The notes beneath the pieces are model-generated. The model saw only the letters and a list, made by a program, of their open reading frames with translations. It ran no database searches and was not told the DNA's origin. From Mesobacterium pallidum (GTDB lineage: Bacteria > Pseudomonadota > Alphaproteobacteria > Rhodobacterales > Rhodobacteraceae), in NCBI RefSeq assembly GCF_019966535.1, contig NZ_JAIMID010000009.1, positions 181,916 to 245,915 on the forward strand: DNA of 64,000 bases. The letters run 5' to 3'. Made by a program: the position numbers and the translations under genes. Numbering within the stretch: position 1 is the first letter of the stretch; every line of letters begins with the position of its first letter. This document shows, piece after piece, positions 43,147 through 52,061 of this stretch.

Positions 43147-43974
43147 ATGAGCCCGGATAGCGCGCACACCATGCCCGAGGATTTGGACGACAAGCCCGCG
43201 AGCAAGACCTATGACGTGCCGCCCGTGACCCGGGCGCTGGCGCTCTTGCGTTACATCGCGGCCGGGAACCGTTGCCGGAACTTGTCCAAGGCGTCCAAGG
43301 CGGTCGAGATCAATCGCACCACCCTTTTACGGCTGCTCCACACCCTCGAACGCGAAGAGATGATCGAGAAGGCGCCCGAGGGCGAAGGCTACGTGCTGGG
43401 CTTCGGCGTGCTGGAACTCGCCTCGAGCCTGCTGGGTAGTCGCGACATCGTGCGCGCCGCGCGCCCCGTGTTGCAGCGGCTGGCGGACGAGACGGGGCTG
43501 TCGTCGCATCTTGGGGTCCTGTCTGGCACCGACGTGATCGTGCTGGTGCGCGAGACCCCACAGGCGCAGCTGATCTCCAACATTCGCGAGGGCAGCCGCC
43601 TGCCCGCCTATGCCACGGTCATGGGCCGGATGATCCTGGCACATATGCCCCCCGACGCGGTGCGCGCGCTGCTCGCCGGATACGATTTCGCCGCGATCAC
43701 CGACCAGACGCCGACCACCATCGACAGCCTGCAAACGCAGCTGGCCAAGGACCGCGCGGCCGGGATCGCCTGGTCAGTCGCGTTTTTCGAGGAAGGGATC
43801 GGGTCCTGTTCCTGCGTCGTGCTGGACCAGACCGACCTGCCGGTGGCGGCGATCAGCCTCTCGGGACCCCAGGCCTATTTCGAGGAAGGCTCGGACAGCC
43901 GCCAGAAGATCGCCGATGGCGTCTGCGAAGCCGCGCGGCGGCTTTCGGCGATGATGGGGCATTTCCCGAAATAG
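43147..43974 (+). CDS. IclR-family transcriptional regulator (catabolic operon)
   Basis: 275 aa. N-terminal winged HTH about residues 25-85 (VTRALALLRYIAAGNRCRNLSKASKAVEINRTTLLRLLHTLERE) and a C-terminal IclR effector domain with the usual SSHLGVLSGTDVIVLVRE and EGIGSCSCVVLD. Such proteins sense aromatic or small acids. Divergent to the 15-gene operon and downstream of a palindrome at 42271, so it probably controls it. Its stop abuts the next convergent IclR gene. Confidence 0.88.
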   Translation: MSPDSAHTMPEDLDDKPASKTYDVPPVTRALALLRYIAAGNRCRNLSKASKAVEINRTTLLRLLHTLEREEMIEKAPEGEGYVLGFGVLELASSLLGSRDIVRAARPVLQRLADETGLSSHLGVLSGTDVIVLVRETPQAQLISNIREGSRLPAYATVMGRMILAHMPPDAVRALLAGYDFAAITDQTPTTIDSLQTQLAKDRAAGIAWSVAFFEEGIGSCSCVVLDQTDLPVAAISLSGPQAYFEEGSDSRQKIADGVCEAARRLSAMMGHFPK

Positions 43975-44766
43975 TCAGGCTTTGCCGTCATGGCCCATGA
44001 GCCGCGAGATCCGACGCGCCGTCTCGATCAGGTCGGCCCGCAGGGCGCCGCGCAGCTCGGCCTCCGCCTCGGCCGTCTGCGGCGCGGTGATGTTGATGGC
44101 GGCCACCACGGCGCCGGTCATGTCGCGAACGGGGGCCGCGGCCGAGACGATGCCGGCCTCGAAATCGCCCGCGTGGATGATCGCCTCGGCCTTGGCATCC
44201 AGCCTGGCCTGCTTGACCAACGCGGGCAGCGTCGGCCCCTTGCCCCGCGTCTCGCCGCGCAAGCGGTCGATGATCTCGCCCTCCGACAGCCCCGCCAACA
44301 GCACCCGCCCCAACGTCGTGCCTTTCGCGGGCAAGCGGCTGCCCACCTGCACGATCGATGTCGTGGCCGACCGCGCCGGCGCCCGCAGCACATAGAGAAC
44401 CGAGGCGCCGTCAAGCACGCCCAGATGCGCCGACCAGCCGGAACGGTCGCGCAAGCGCTCGAGCTCGGGCTGCGCGATCTCGACGATCTCGCGGGTGGCG
44501 ACATAGCCATAGGTCAGCCGCAGCACCCCCGGCCCCAGCGCGTAGCTTTGTGCCCGGTCGTCATGCAACAGGCAGCCGGTCTCGGCCAGCGTGTAGACGG
44601 TGCGAAACGCGGCCGAGCGGGTGATTCCCAGCGCCTCGGCAATCTCTTTCAGCGACCAGGACGGCCGGTCGGGGGTGAACAATTTCAACACGTTGAGCCC
44701 GCGCAAGAGGCCCGGAACCAGGTAGCGATCCTCGCTTGCGGCGGGGCTGTCGACGGTCTCGGACAT
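43975..44766 (-). CDS. IclR-family transcriptional regulator (bicupin/hydroxylase unit)
   Basis: 263 aa. HTH about residues 20-80 (LLRGLNVLKLFTPDRPSWSLKEIAEALGITRSAAFRTVYTL), effector domain with WSAHLGVLDGASVLYVLR and AGIVSAAAPVRD. AGGAAG lies before the ATG. Divergent from the bicupin and NicC-like genes with an inverted repeat in between, so it likely regulates them. Convergent with the other IclR gene without any gap. Confidence 0.87.
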   Translation of the reverse strand: MSETVDSPAASEDRYLVPGLLRGLNVLKLFTPDRPSWSLKEIAEALGITRSAAFRTVYTLAETGCLLHDDRAQSYALGPGVLRLTYGYVATREIVEIAQPELERLRDRSGWSAHLGVLDGASVLYVLRAPARSATTSIVQVGSRLPAKGTTLGRVLLAGLSEGEIIDRLRGETRGKGPTLPALVKQARLDAKAEAIIHAGDFEAGIVSAAAPVRDMTGAVVAAINITAPQTAEAEAELRGALRADLIETARRISRLMGHDGKA

Positions 44767-44804
44767 CGGGCTTCCTGCTTTGCCAGTAAAACGCCGCGTT
44801 CTCT

Positions 44805-44819
44805 GCAAAACGCATTTGC
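44805..44819. promoter_or_regulatory. Inverted repeat between IclR gene and bicupin
   Basis: GCAAAACGCATTTGC has perfect 5 bp arms (GCAAA/TTTGC) around a 5 nt centre, 39 bp upstream of the regulator's start codon and 52 bp before the bicupin ATG. The size and position fit an IclR-type operator. Confidence 0.4.
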
Positions 44820-44871
44820 CGTAGGTTTAGACCCAAGCAAGACATGAGTTCAACCGCGAAAGGACGACGCC

Positions 44872-45819
44872 ATGACCATCCAGGAACAGGACTTCCCCAC
44901 GCTGGCCGACGCGCTGGCCGCCCATACCGGGCGCTTTACCGACAAGCAGTTCGACTGGAACGCCTTCCCGTCGAACGCCGGTTTCGATGAGCTGGCGCGC
45001 GCCCAGATGCGTTATATCGGCGCCGGCGGCTCGCCCAAGGTGGGCGACACCCAGACCCTCAAGCCCGACCATTTCACCCTGTCGTTGATCTACAAGGAAA
45101 CCGGGAAATACGCCGCCTGCCACAGCCACGAGATCGAGGAAAGCTTCTTGATCATTGACGGCGCGCTGATCGTCGGCTGGGAACGCGACGGCGAAGTGGT
45201 CGAGGTGAACCTTGGCCCCAAGGACATGATCCTGAACGCGCGCGAGATCGGCCATGGCTTCCGCGTCGATGGCCCCGAGCCGGTCGTCATGTCGATCAGC
45301 GTGGACGTGGGCAAGCCCCTGCCGCCGGTCTACCATTACCACCCCAAGGATTGCGCGCCGGAATTGGCCCGCACCTTCGGTGCCCAGCCGGGCAAGACCC
45401 TGCCCTTCGACCGCAAGGGCAGCCATCCGCTGCAGCAGCTGATGTCCAAGTACGTCGTGCGCCATTCCGAGCTTGAGACGATCTGGGATGACGCCGGATT
45501 TACCCGCAAGATCTACTGCGGCCCGGGCGGGGTCGAGACCGACACCTGCCGCAAGGAGATGTTGGGCGTGCCGTCCCGCGTGGGCGTGAAACCCTTCGTG
45601 CGCGACGTGGAAGATGCCTTCCTCGTGCTCGAAGGTTCGCTGATCGTCGGCTGGGAAGAGGACGGCGAAACGGTCGAGACCGAGCTGGGACCGCGCGACC
45701 TGGTGAAAACCCCCGCCGGGCGCAAGCACTGGTTCCGCAACAACGGCGCGCAGGCCGCGACCGTCTGGTACCTGGTCGGCTCGGCCGAGCCGGAAACCGT
45801 CACGTTCGAGGCCGCCTGA
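44872..45819 (+). CDS. Bicupin protein, possible ring-cleavage dioxygenase
   Basis: 315 aa with two cupin domains, about residues 70-150 (CHSHEIEESFLIIDGALIVGWE) and 215-305 (VRDVEDAFLVLEGSLIVGWEEDGE). Domain 1 has the metal-type HxH and Glu (CHSHEIEE); domain 2 lacks the first histidines, so only one metal site is probable. Bicupins include gentisate-type and hydroxyanthranilate-type dioxygenases. It stands immediately before a NicC-like hydroxylase, consistent with cleavage of the hydroxylated product. AAAGGA precedes the ATG. Confidence 0.7.
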   Translation: MTIQEQDFPTLADALAAHTGRFTDKQFDWNAFPSNAGFDELARAQMRYIGAGGSPKVGDTQTLKPDHFTLSLIYKETGKYAACHSHEIEESFLIIDGALIVGWERDGEVVEVNLGPKDMILNAREIGHGFRVDGPEPVVMSISVDVGKPLPPVYHYHPKDCAPELARTFGAQPGKTLPFDRKGSHPLQQLMSKYVVRHSELETIWDDAGFTRKIYCGPGGVETDTCRKEMLGVPSRVGVKPFVRDVEDAFLVLEGSLIVGWEEDGETVETELGPRDLVKTPAGRKHWFRNNGAQAATVWYLVGSAEPETVTFEAA

Positions 45820-45828
45820 TCGGCCCCG

Positions 45829-45850
45829 CCCGCCCCTCTTGCGGGGCGGG
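45829..45850 (+). promoter_or_regulatory. Intercistronic stem-loop between bicupin and hydroxylase
   Basis: CCCGCCCC and GGGGCGGG form an 8 bp perfect stem with a 6 nt loop, about 10 nt after the bicupin stop and 52 nt before the next ATG. No U tract. It may attenuate transcription or stabilise the bicupin message. Confidence 0.45.
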
Positions 45851-45901
45851 TCATCACGCAAGACCGGCCCCTCGGGGCGGGCCACCACAGGGGAGACACA
45901 C

Positions 45902-47059
45902 ATGCCCAATCTACGCATCGCGATCTGCGGCGGCGGCATCGGCGGCATGGTGGCCGCCATCGCGCTGGCCCGCGCCGGCCATGACGTTCAGGTCTTTGAA
46001 CAGGCCCGCGCCATGGCCCGGGTCGGGGCCGACATCAACCTCACGCCGAACGCCGTTCACGCGCTGGACGGGTTGGGGCTGGGCCTGGGCGAGACGCTGC
46101 GCGACGGCGCCGCGCGGCCCACGCACCGGATAAGCCGGGACGGCATCACGGGCGAGGAAACCTCGCGCCTGCCGATGAGCGCGGCGGCCGAGGAGAAATA
46201 CGGCGCGCCGCAGCTGACCTTGCACCGGGGCGACCTGCTGGCCGCCCTGGCCGAGCGGGTGCCGCATGACCGCCACCACCTGGGCCGCGGCATCGCCGGG
46301 GTCGAGGTGGAGGATCACGGGGCGACCGTTCTGTTCGCTGACGGCACGTGCGACAGCTTCGACCTGGTGATCGGCGCCGACGGCATCCACAGCCGCGTGC
46401 GCGAATCCCTCTGGGGGCCGGATGCGCCCGAGTTCACCGGCCTCGTGTCTTACCGCGCCGTGATCCCGCGCGCGCAGGCCGGGGACGCGAAAGACCTCGA
46501 CGCCTTCACCAAGTGGTGGGGCGACACCTCCGACCGGCAGATCGTCGTCTTCCCGCTGACCCGGGGCGAGGAAGTCTTCATCTTTGCCACCACCCCGCAG
46601 GAGGGCTGGACCGAGGAAGGCTGGACCCTGCCCGGCGACCCGGACGAGCTGCGCGCGGCCTATGCCGATTTCCACCCCGAGGTGCGCGCCCTGCTGGAGT
46701 GCGTGACCGAGGTCACCCGCAGCGCCCTGCACGTGCGCGCGCCGATGCCGACCTGGTCGCGTGGCCATGCCACGATCCTGGGCGACGCGGCGCATCCCAT
46801 GGTGCCCTTCATGGCCCAGGGCGCCTGCATGGCGATCGAGGATGCGGTGGTGCTGGCGCGCTGCCTCGAGGGCGTCGGCCCCGCGGGCGTGACCGAGGCA
46901 CTCGCCACCTACGAGGCCGAACGCACGCCGCGCACCGCCGAGGTGCAACGCAATTCGCTGGCCAATGAATGGCTCAAGGGCCCCGGCAATGCCGACTGGG
47001 TCTATGGCTACGACGCCTGGTCGCGCCCGCTGGGCCAGGCCGAACCCGTCGCCGGCTGA
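45902..47059 (+). CDS. FAD-dependent monooxygenase, NicC / salicylate-hydroxylase-like
   Basis: 385 aa class A flavoprotein hydroxylase. FAD motif GGGIGG near residues 10-15, DG motif LVIGADGIHSRVRESLWG, GD motif ILGDAAHPMVPFMAQGACMAIEDA. The segments RDGITGEETSRLP, YGAPQLTLHRGDLLAAL and NADWVYGYDAWSRPLG closely parallel 6-hydroxynicotinate 3-monooxygenase NicC, which performs decarboxylative hydroxylation of a pyridine ring. Salicylate 1-hydroxylase-like activity is the main alternative. GGGGAG precedes the ATG. Confidence 0.87.
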   Translation: MPNLRIAICGGGIGGMVAAIALARAGHDVQVFEQARAMARVGADINLTPNAVHALDGLGLGLGETLRDGAARPTHRISRDGITGEETSRLPMSAAAEEKYGAPQLTLHRGDLLAALAERVPHDRHHLGRGIAGVEVEDHGATVLFADGTCDSFDLVIGADGIHSRVRESLWGPDAPEFTGLVSYRAVIPRAQAGDAKDLDAFTKWWGDTSDRQIVVFPLTRGEEVFIFATTPQEGWTEEGWTLPGDPDELRAAYADFHPEVRALLECVTEVTRSALHVRAPMPTWSRGHATILGDAAHPMVPFMAQGACMAIEDAVVLARCLEGVGPAGVTEALATYEAERTPRTAEVQRNSLANEWLKGPGNADWVYGYDAWSRPLGQAEPVAG

Positions 47060-47499
47060 CACCCCTCTCCCCGTTGGCTGGCTGCACCGCCGCGACCCTT
47101 TTCCGGGCGCGGCGGTCGCCATTTCCGCATCCGGCACCGTATCGATCCGGCACGGGGAACGCTGCTGAACACCCAGTCCTTAAAATATTCAAATAACTTG
47201 ATGTAAATCAATGAGACGACCCGCCCGCTGGATATTGTGACCCTGCCGATAGCGAACTGGAGGGGGTTTGAAACCGGTGGACGGATGCCGATCCGCCCCC
47301 AGGTTTCCCAGCGACATTATCGGGTTGCGCGCTTGACACGCTGAACATGATTGCATCGCGGCCGACCCCTTCGGGCCGGCAGAATGGGTGACGGGCCGTC
47401 CGCTGTCGCGGGGCCCCGACGCGATGCGATCTGGCGGCGGGCCGGGCGGCGTGACGCGCAGACCGTTCCTGACGGAACGCCACATATAAGAGAGACGCA
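47060..47499 (+). promoter_or_regulatory. 440 nt intergenic region with candidate FnrL-dependent promoter
   Basis: TTGAT-GTAA-ATCAA at 47198-47211 is a perfect FNR/FnrL box. A TATTGT (47233-47238) lies where a -10 hexamer would be for a class II FNR promoter (box centre about -41 to a start near 47245). The region from 47180 to 47212 is AT-rich. This would drive the RTX gene at 47500 with a leader of about 250 nt. Low-significance inverted repeats also occur around 47361-47380. No gene seen. Confidence 0.65.
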
Positions 47500-50274
47500 A
47501 TGGCAACGCCTATCAATATCGAAAACGTCCAGGACTGGGATGAACCGCTTCTGACCGATCCGCTGTTCACCTCGTCGCATGTCTTCAGCACGGCCGACAT
47601 CACCGTCACCTTCGGCGGCATGACCATCGGCAACGCGGCCAATCCGCTGTCGGTCTTCGACACCACCGGCGCTTCGGGCACCAAGATCGCGGACGGCGTC
47701 ACGCTGTACCCGATCGACAGCGAATTCGGCTATTACGTTGAGGATTTCACCGATGCCTCGGTCAAGGTGCTGGACGGCGACTATGCCGAAGGCTGGGCGG
47801 GCGATCTGATGATCGCGGGTGTGCAGGCGGGCCTTGTCCTGTCGGATTCGCCCACCGACACCTTCAAGACCCCAGCCCTGCTGGGCACCTGGCTGGCGGG
47901 CCTCGGCGGGAACACCGTCAAGGCCTCGACCGAGCATTACGTGGTCATGCAGAACGTGCTGTCGGACCAGCGCTACCCGGGCGACCCGGACGCGCTTTAC
48001 CCACTCGACAACGATCTTTTCGTGATCGGCGGCGATTATGACGGCATGGCCATGGTCGATGCCATCGCGCTGGCCGGTGACGCCAATGGCGACGGCGTGG
48101 CCGACATCAAGGACGTCCTGGCCCCGAACGAGACCGAGATCAGCCACAACATCGCGGCCAGCACCGATTATTCGGTCACCGTCAAGGACGACGGCAAGCT
48201 GCTCTATCGCTGGGGCAACACGATCAAGAAGCCGAACGACCTGCGGATGGAGGCGACGCTTGACCTGCCGGACGAATGGGACGACCGGGACGAAGGCACC
48301 GGCGTGCGCAAGCTGTTCCAGGTCACCGCGTCGGAACTGGTGGTGCATCACTCGATCACCAACAACCCCAACGACCAGGTCCGCCCCGAGGATTTCGAGA
48401 ACGAAGCCGCCATCGGCACCCTGCCGACCTACGAGATCATCAGCGACTATTCCGACCCGGCCGAACCCGAGAAGGGCACGCGCGAGGTCTGGGTGACCAC
48501 GGATGACTACTATTCCGGCGACGGCACACTCTATCCGGCGGGCACGATCCTCAAGGATGCCTGGATGGCCGACCAATGGGCCGCCGGGGACCTCGCGGCC
48601 ATCGGCGCCGGCGACGGCGCGGCCGGGTTCACCAACGCCTGGTACACAACCATGGACCGCGAACCGTTCGAGCCTGTGCTGAACGAGGATGGCACCGCCT
48701 ACGAAGGCTCCGGCCCGCGCTGGCGTCTGCAATCGGACAAGTACGGCCAGGATCTGCCCTCGGTGGTGATCCCCGCCGATCCGAGCCTGCCGCCGCCTCC
48801 GACCCAGGACGAGGTCAAGTACGACGTCGGGTCCGAGACGCAGACGGTGCTCAACATGCTCGACTGGGGCGCGCCCGCCGTGCCGCTGTCGATCAGCGCC
48901 GGATGGCAGGACAAGCCGGGCGAAGTGTCGATCAACGGCATGAACTACAGCTCGGGCTTCGACATGGCCGTTTACATCAAGGGCGACATCAAGCCGGCGA
49001 CGATCTACAGCGCCGAGCTGCTGGTGGATTACGAGGAAATCGCCCTGCACGACGCCGGTGACACCATCATGGGCACCGCCGGGGACGATTACCTGGTGGG
49101 TCTCGGGTCCAACACCTTCACGGGCGGCAGCGGGTCCGATCTGATGGTGCTGACCTACGGCTCCTCGGTGTCCGGCGTGCTGACGGCCAGCACGATCACC
49201 GACTTCACCCTGGGCGAGGATGCCATCGGCCTCATCAACCTCGGCGTCACGGACACGAACTTCGACTTCCGCATCAGCCAGATGGTGGTGGGCGGCGACC
49301 TGCAGATCTGGCTCGACGCGGACGGCGTTCACCTGGCCGAAACGCCCGAACTGATCGCCACGCTCACCGGCATCACGACCGAGCTGGAACTGGGCGAGGA
49401 CTTCCTGCTGGCCAACCCCGGCGCGGGCGAGAATCCGTCGGTCACCCCCGTGGTCGGCACGGCGGATGCGGACACGCTGATCGGTACCGAGGGAGACGAC
49501 CTGATCCAGGCCTTCGCGGGTGACGACCTTGTCACGGCGCTGGGCGGCGACGACACGGTCATGGCCGGCGCGGGCGCCGACACGGTCGATGCAGGCACCG
49601 GCGATGACGTGGTCTTTGGCGGGCTTGGCGCGGATGACATCGTGCTGAACAGCGGCAACGACGTGTTCTACGACACGGCCGAGTTCGGCGTTGAAGGGTC
49701 GGACACCGTGACCGGCGGCGCCGGCGATGACGAGATCTACGGCGGCGGCGGGGCTGACCTGTTCCTTGGCGGTCTTGGCAACGACTTCATCCAGGGCGGC
49801 AAGGGCGACGACACGATCTATGCCGGCGACGGGGTGGACGAGATCTATGCCAACGACGGCAACGACATGGTCACCGGCGGGCTCGGGTCGGACTATGCCA
49901 TCCTCGGGATCGGTTTCGACACCTGGATCGACAGCGATGACGCGACGGGCGACGACACCGTCTTTGGCGGCGGCGGGGCGGACACGATCGGCTCGCTTGC
50001 GGGCGACGACGTGCTGACCGGCGGCGTGGGCGCGGACAGCTTCGTCTTTGGCGCGGCCATGGGCGACGTCACGATCACCGACTTCGTGCTGGCCGAGGAT
50101 GCGCTGACCTTCGACGCCGCGCTCTGGGCCGGCGCTCTGGACCAGGCCACGCTCGACGCGCGCAGCGCGGTGGTCGATGGGGCGCTGGTGCTGACGCTCG
50201 ACACCGGGGCCACGCTGACCTTCGACTCGCTGGCCGTGAACACGGGCCTGCTGGACGACATCCTCGTCGCCTGA
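47500..50274 (+). CDS. RTX/EF-hand exoprotein with unassigned N-terminal half
   Basis: 924 aa. No Sec signal. Residues 1 to about 530 have no recognised family; they include an EF-hand/dockerin-like loop DANGDGVADIKD (194-205; ligands D194, N196, D198, D202, D205). RTX nonapeptides (GTEGDDLI, GGDDTVMAGAGADTV) run from about 640 to 830. The C-terminus has TDFVLAEDALTFDAALWAG, matching the end of the RTX protease at 4980. Probably a type I-secreted calcium-dependent surface or extracellular protein. The ribosome site is weak (AGAGAGACGC). A strong terminator follows. Confidence 0.8.
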   Translation: MATPINIENVQDWDEPLLTDPLFTSSHVFSTADITVTFGGMTIGNAANPLSVFDTTGASGTKIADGVTLYPIDSEFGYYVEDFTDASVKVLDGDYAEGWAGDLMIAGVQAGLVLSDSPTDTFKTPALLGTWLAGLGGNTVKASTEHYVVMQNVLSDQRYPGDPDALYPLDNDLFVIGGDYDGMAMVDAIALAGDANGDGVADIKDVLAPNETEISHNIAASTDYSVTVKDDGKLLYRWGNTIKKPNDLRMEATLDLPDEWDDRDEGTGVRKLFQVTASELVVHHSITNNPNDQVRPEDFENEAAIGTLPTYEIISDYSDPAEPEKGTREVWVTTDDYYSGDGTLYPAGTILKDAWMADQWAAGDLAAIGAGDGAAGFTNAWYTTMDREPFEPVLNEDGTAYEGSGPRWRLQSDKYGQDLPSVVIPADPSLPPPPTQDEVKYDVGSETQTVLNMLDWGAPAVPLSISAGWQDKPGEVSINGMNYSSGFDMAVYIKGDIKPATIYSAELLVDYEEIALHDAGDTIMGTAGDDYLVGLGSNTFTGGSGSDLMVLTYGSSVSGVLTASTITDFTLGEDAIGLINLGVTDTNFDFRISQMVVGGDLQIWLDADGVHLAETPELIATLTGITTELELGEDFLLANPGAGENPSVTPVVGTADADTLIGTEGDDLIQAFAGDDLVTALGGDDTVMAGAGADTVDAGTGDDVVFGGLGADDIVLNSGNDVFYDTAEFGVEGSDTVTGGAGDDEIYGGGGADLFLGGLGNDFIQGGKGDDTIYAGDGVDEIYANDGNDMVTGGLGSDYAILGIGFDTWIDSDDATGDDTVFGGGGADTIGSLAGDDVLTGGVGADSFVFGAAMGDVTITDFVLAEDALTFDAALWAGALDQATLDARSAVVDGALVLTLDTGATLTFDSLAVNTGLLDDILVA

Positions 50275-50293
50275 GCGACCGCGAAAACCAAGG

Positions 50294-50321
50294 AAAGGCC
50301 CCGCTTTGGCGGGGCCTTTTC
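50294..50321 (+). terminator. Rho-independent terminator of the RTX exoprotein gene
   Basis: AAGGCCCCGC pairs with GCGGGGCCTT across a TTTG loop (10 bp stem) and ends in TTTT, 20 nt after the stop. A-rich sequence on the other side makes it work in both directions, also serving the convergent membrane-protein gene. Confidence 0.88.
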
Positions 50322-50324
50322 CTG

Positions 50325-51512
50325 TCACGCGGCCCGGGCGACCATCCAGCGGTTCAGCCGCATCAGCCCCCAGGCCAGCGGGATCGCAGTCAGACCGGCG
50401 ATGACATAGGCCAGCGGCTTGTCCCAGAAGCTTTCGAACAACTGGGTATAGGCGTGGATCGCGCCAAAGGTCATCGCGGCGTTGAAAAGACCCCGCTGGT
50501 GGCGATGCGCGGCCCAGGCGACCATGGCGACAAGCGCCAGCGCCCAAAGCACGGAATAGACCCCTTCGGAAATCGTCAGCGCCTGCGCGCGGAACGCCTC
50601 CTGTGCGGCCGAATAGGCGTCCCAATCATTGTAATCGGCATAGCGGCCGGGGCCCCAGATCGTCTCTCCCACCACGTCGCCCCAGAGCGAGCCGACCAGC
50701 GCGCACAGGTTCGCAACGACGAACCCGAGCAGCGCCAGGATCCCGGCATGGCGCGCGATCCGGTCGTCTGCACGGGTGGATACCCAAAGGCAGCCGGCAA
50801 TCAGCGCCGCCATCTGCAGGATCGACAGCGTCGGCTCGGGCGAGACGAAGACATAGGCGGCGTGCATGTAGAACGTGCCCGTGTCCAGCGCCTGGGCAAA
50901 GGGCAGGATCGCCAGCGCCGTGACCAGGCGCACGTCGGTCAGCCAGCCCGCCCCGGCCAGCACTGCAGCGGCATAAAGGTAAAATAGCGCAACCGGCAGC
51001 CCCTCGGCGTCGGATTGCGCCAGCAGCAGCGCCAGCCCGCCAATGTGCAGCGCGAGCCCCATGAGCAGGATCGCCCCGGTGACAAAGCCCGCAAGGCTCC
51101 CCAGCCGGCGCCCTGTCCAGACCGAAAGCGCGGCGATGGCGGCGCCAAGGCCGGTCATGGCAAGGCCCGCGATGTCCTCGTGCCGCCCGAGCAGCTCGAT
51201 CGCGCCGCCGCCCATCAGCATGCCCGCGCCGATCAGCGCGGCGGCATTGCCGAACATGCGCAGGCTTTCGGGGCCACGCGCCAGCAGCGCAAGGCCGCCC
51301 GCGAGGGTCAGCGTACCGCAGATCGCCACCGCCAGCGCATCGGCCAGCCAGAGGATCAGCCCGGAGGTCGCGGCGAGAATGCCGAGGCACAGCAGGGTAT
51401 TGATCGCCCGCGCCACCATCGCCTCGCGCCCCCGCGCGGCAATCTCTAGGGCCTGCGCCTCGGTGATGATCCCGTCGGCCACAAGGCGGCTGGTATCGGC
51501 GATGACTTTCAT
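50325..51512 (-). CDS. Polytopic membrane protein, DUF2157-like
   Basis: 395 aa. A short cytosolic start (VADGIITEAQALEIAARGREA) resembling DUF2157 proteins precedes about ten hydrophobic helices that cover most of the rest. No transport motif or catalytic residue recognised. The ATG at 51512 follows AGGAG at about 9 nt. Separated from uspA by a terminator, so probably a separate unit. Confidence 0.72.
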   Translation of the reverse strand: MKVIADTSRLVADGIITEAQALEIAARGREAMVARAINTLLCLGILAATSGLILWLADALAVAICGTLTLAGGLALLARGPESLRMFGNAAALIGAGMLMGGGAIELLGRHEDIAGLAMTGLGAAIAALSVWTGRRLGSLAGFVTGAILLMGLALHIGGLALLLAQSDAEGLPVALFYLYAAAVLAGAGWLTDVRLVTALAILPFAQALDTGTFYMHAAYVFVSPEPTLSILQMAALIAGCLWVSTRADDRIARHAGILALLGFVVANLCALVGSLWGDVVGETIWGPGRYADYNDWDAYSAAQEAFRAQALTISEGVYSVLWALALVAMVAWAAHRHQRGLFNAAMTFGAIHAYTQLFESFWDKPLAYVIAGLTAIPLAWGLMRLNRWMVARAA

Positions 51513-51558
51513 GGCGCGGTCTCCTGCGGCGCGGACAGGCCCGACCTTAAAGACAAAT

Positions 51559-51585
51559 CGCGGCATGAACAGGGTTCATGCCGCG
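51559..51585 (-). terminator. Terminator downstream of uspA
   Basis: Perfect 12 bp stem (CGCGGCATGAAC with GTTCATGCCGCG) and a 3 nt loop. On the minus strand it is followed by ATTTGTCTTT, a moderate U-rich tail, and lies 39 nt after the uspA stop. Confidence 0.75.
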
Positions 51586-51623
51586 ACCGTTTGGTGTCGT
51601 CAATCCTCGGGCCCCTGCGCGGC

Positions 51624-52061
51624 CTAGCGCACCACGTAGACCGAGGTCTTGGAATGGCGCACCACCCGCGCGGCTGTCGGGCCCAGCAGGTAATCCTTGA
51701 GGTCAGGCGCATGGGCGCCCAGCACGATCAGATCGGCCTTGTCGGTCGAGGCGACATGCAGGATCTCCTGGTAGGATTTGCCGACCGCGACGAGATGCCG
51801 GATCTTGCCCGACACCTCCTGCCCCAGCGCGGCGGTGGTCAGCGCGGACAGCATGCCCTTGACCTTTTCCACCGCCTTCGAGGTGTGATCGCCCTCGAAG
51901 AAGCCGCCGACCACCGACATGCCGTAATCGGGCACCACCGTGATCACGTCAAGCTGCGCGCCCTCGGCGCTGGCCAGCTTCCACGCCTGCTGCAGCACAT
52001 CCGTCTCGGTCTCGGGTCGGTTCACGTCGATGGCACAGAGCACCGTGTTGATGGCCGTCAT
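51624..52061 (-). CDS. Universal stress protein UspA, TRAP-associated
   Basis: 145 aa Usp-fold protein (NTVLCAIDVNRPETE at the start; LIVLGAHAPDLKDYLLGPTAARVVRHSKTSVYVV at the end, an ATP-binding-type motif). The ATG overlaps the TRAP permease stop by 4 nt and AGGAG lies 8 nt upstream. Halomonas TeaD is a Usp encoded with a TRAP transporter and regulates it by binding ATP; a similar role is plausible. Confidence 0.88.
   Translation of the reverse strand: MTAINTVLCAIDVNRPETETDVLQQAWKLASAEGAQLDVITVVPDYGMSVVGGFFEGDHTSKAVEKVKGMLSALTTAALGQEVSGKIRHLVAVGKSYQEILHVASTDKADLIVLGAHAPDLKDYLLGPTAARVVRHSKTSVYVVR

Noticed and set aside
47333..47361. TTGACA as a -35 box upstream of the RTX exoprotein
   Set aside because: No acceptable -10 hexamer occurs 16-18 nt downstream (TCGCGG is found there), so the FNR-box promoter is preferred.
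47317..50625. Long minus-strand open frame (1102 codons) opposite the RTX exoprotein
   Set aside because: Again antisense to a GC-rich repeat gene; crosses a terminator and intergenic DNA, and has no recognisable domain.
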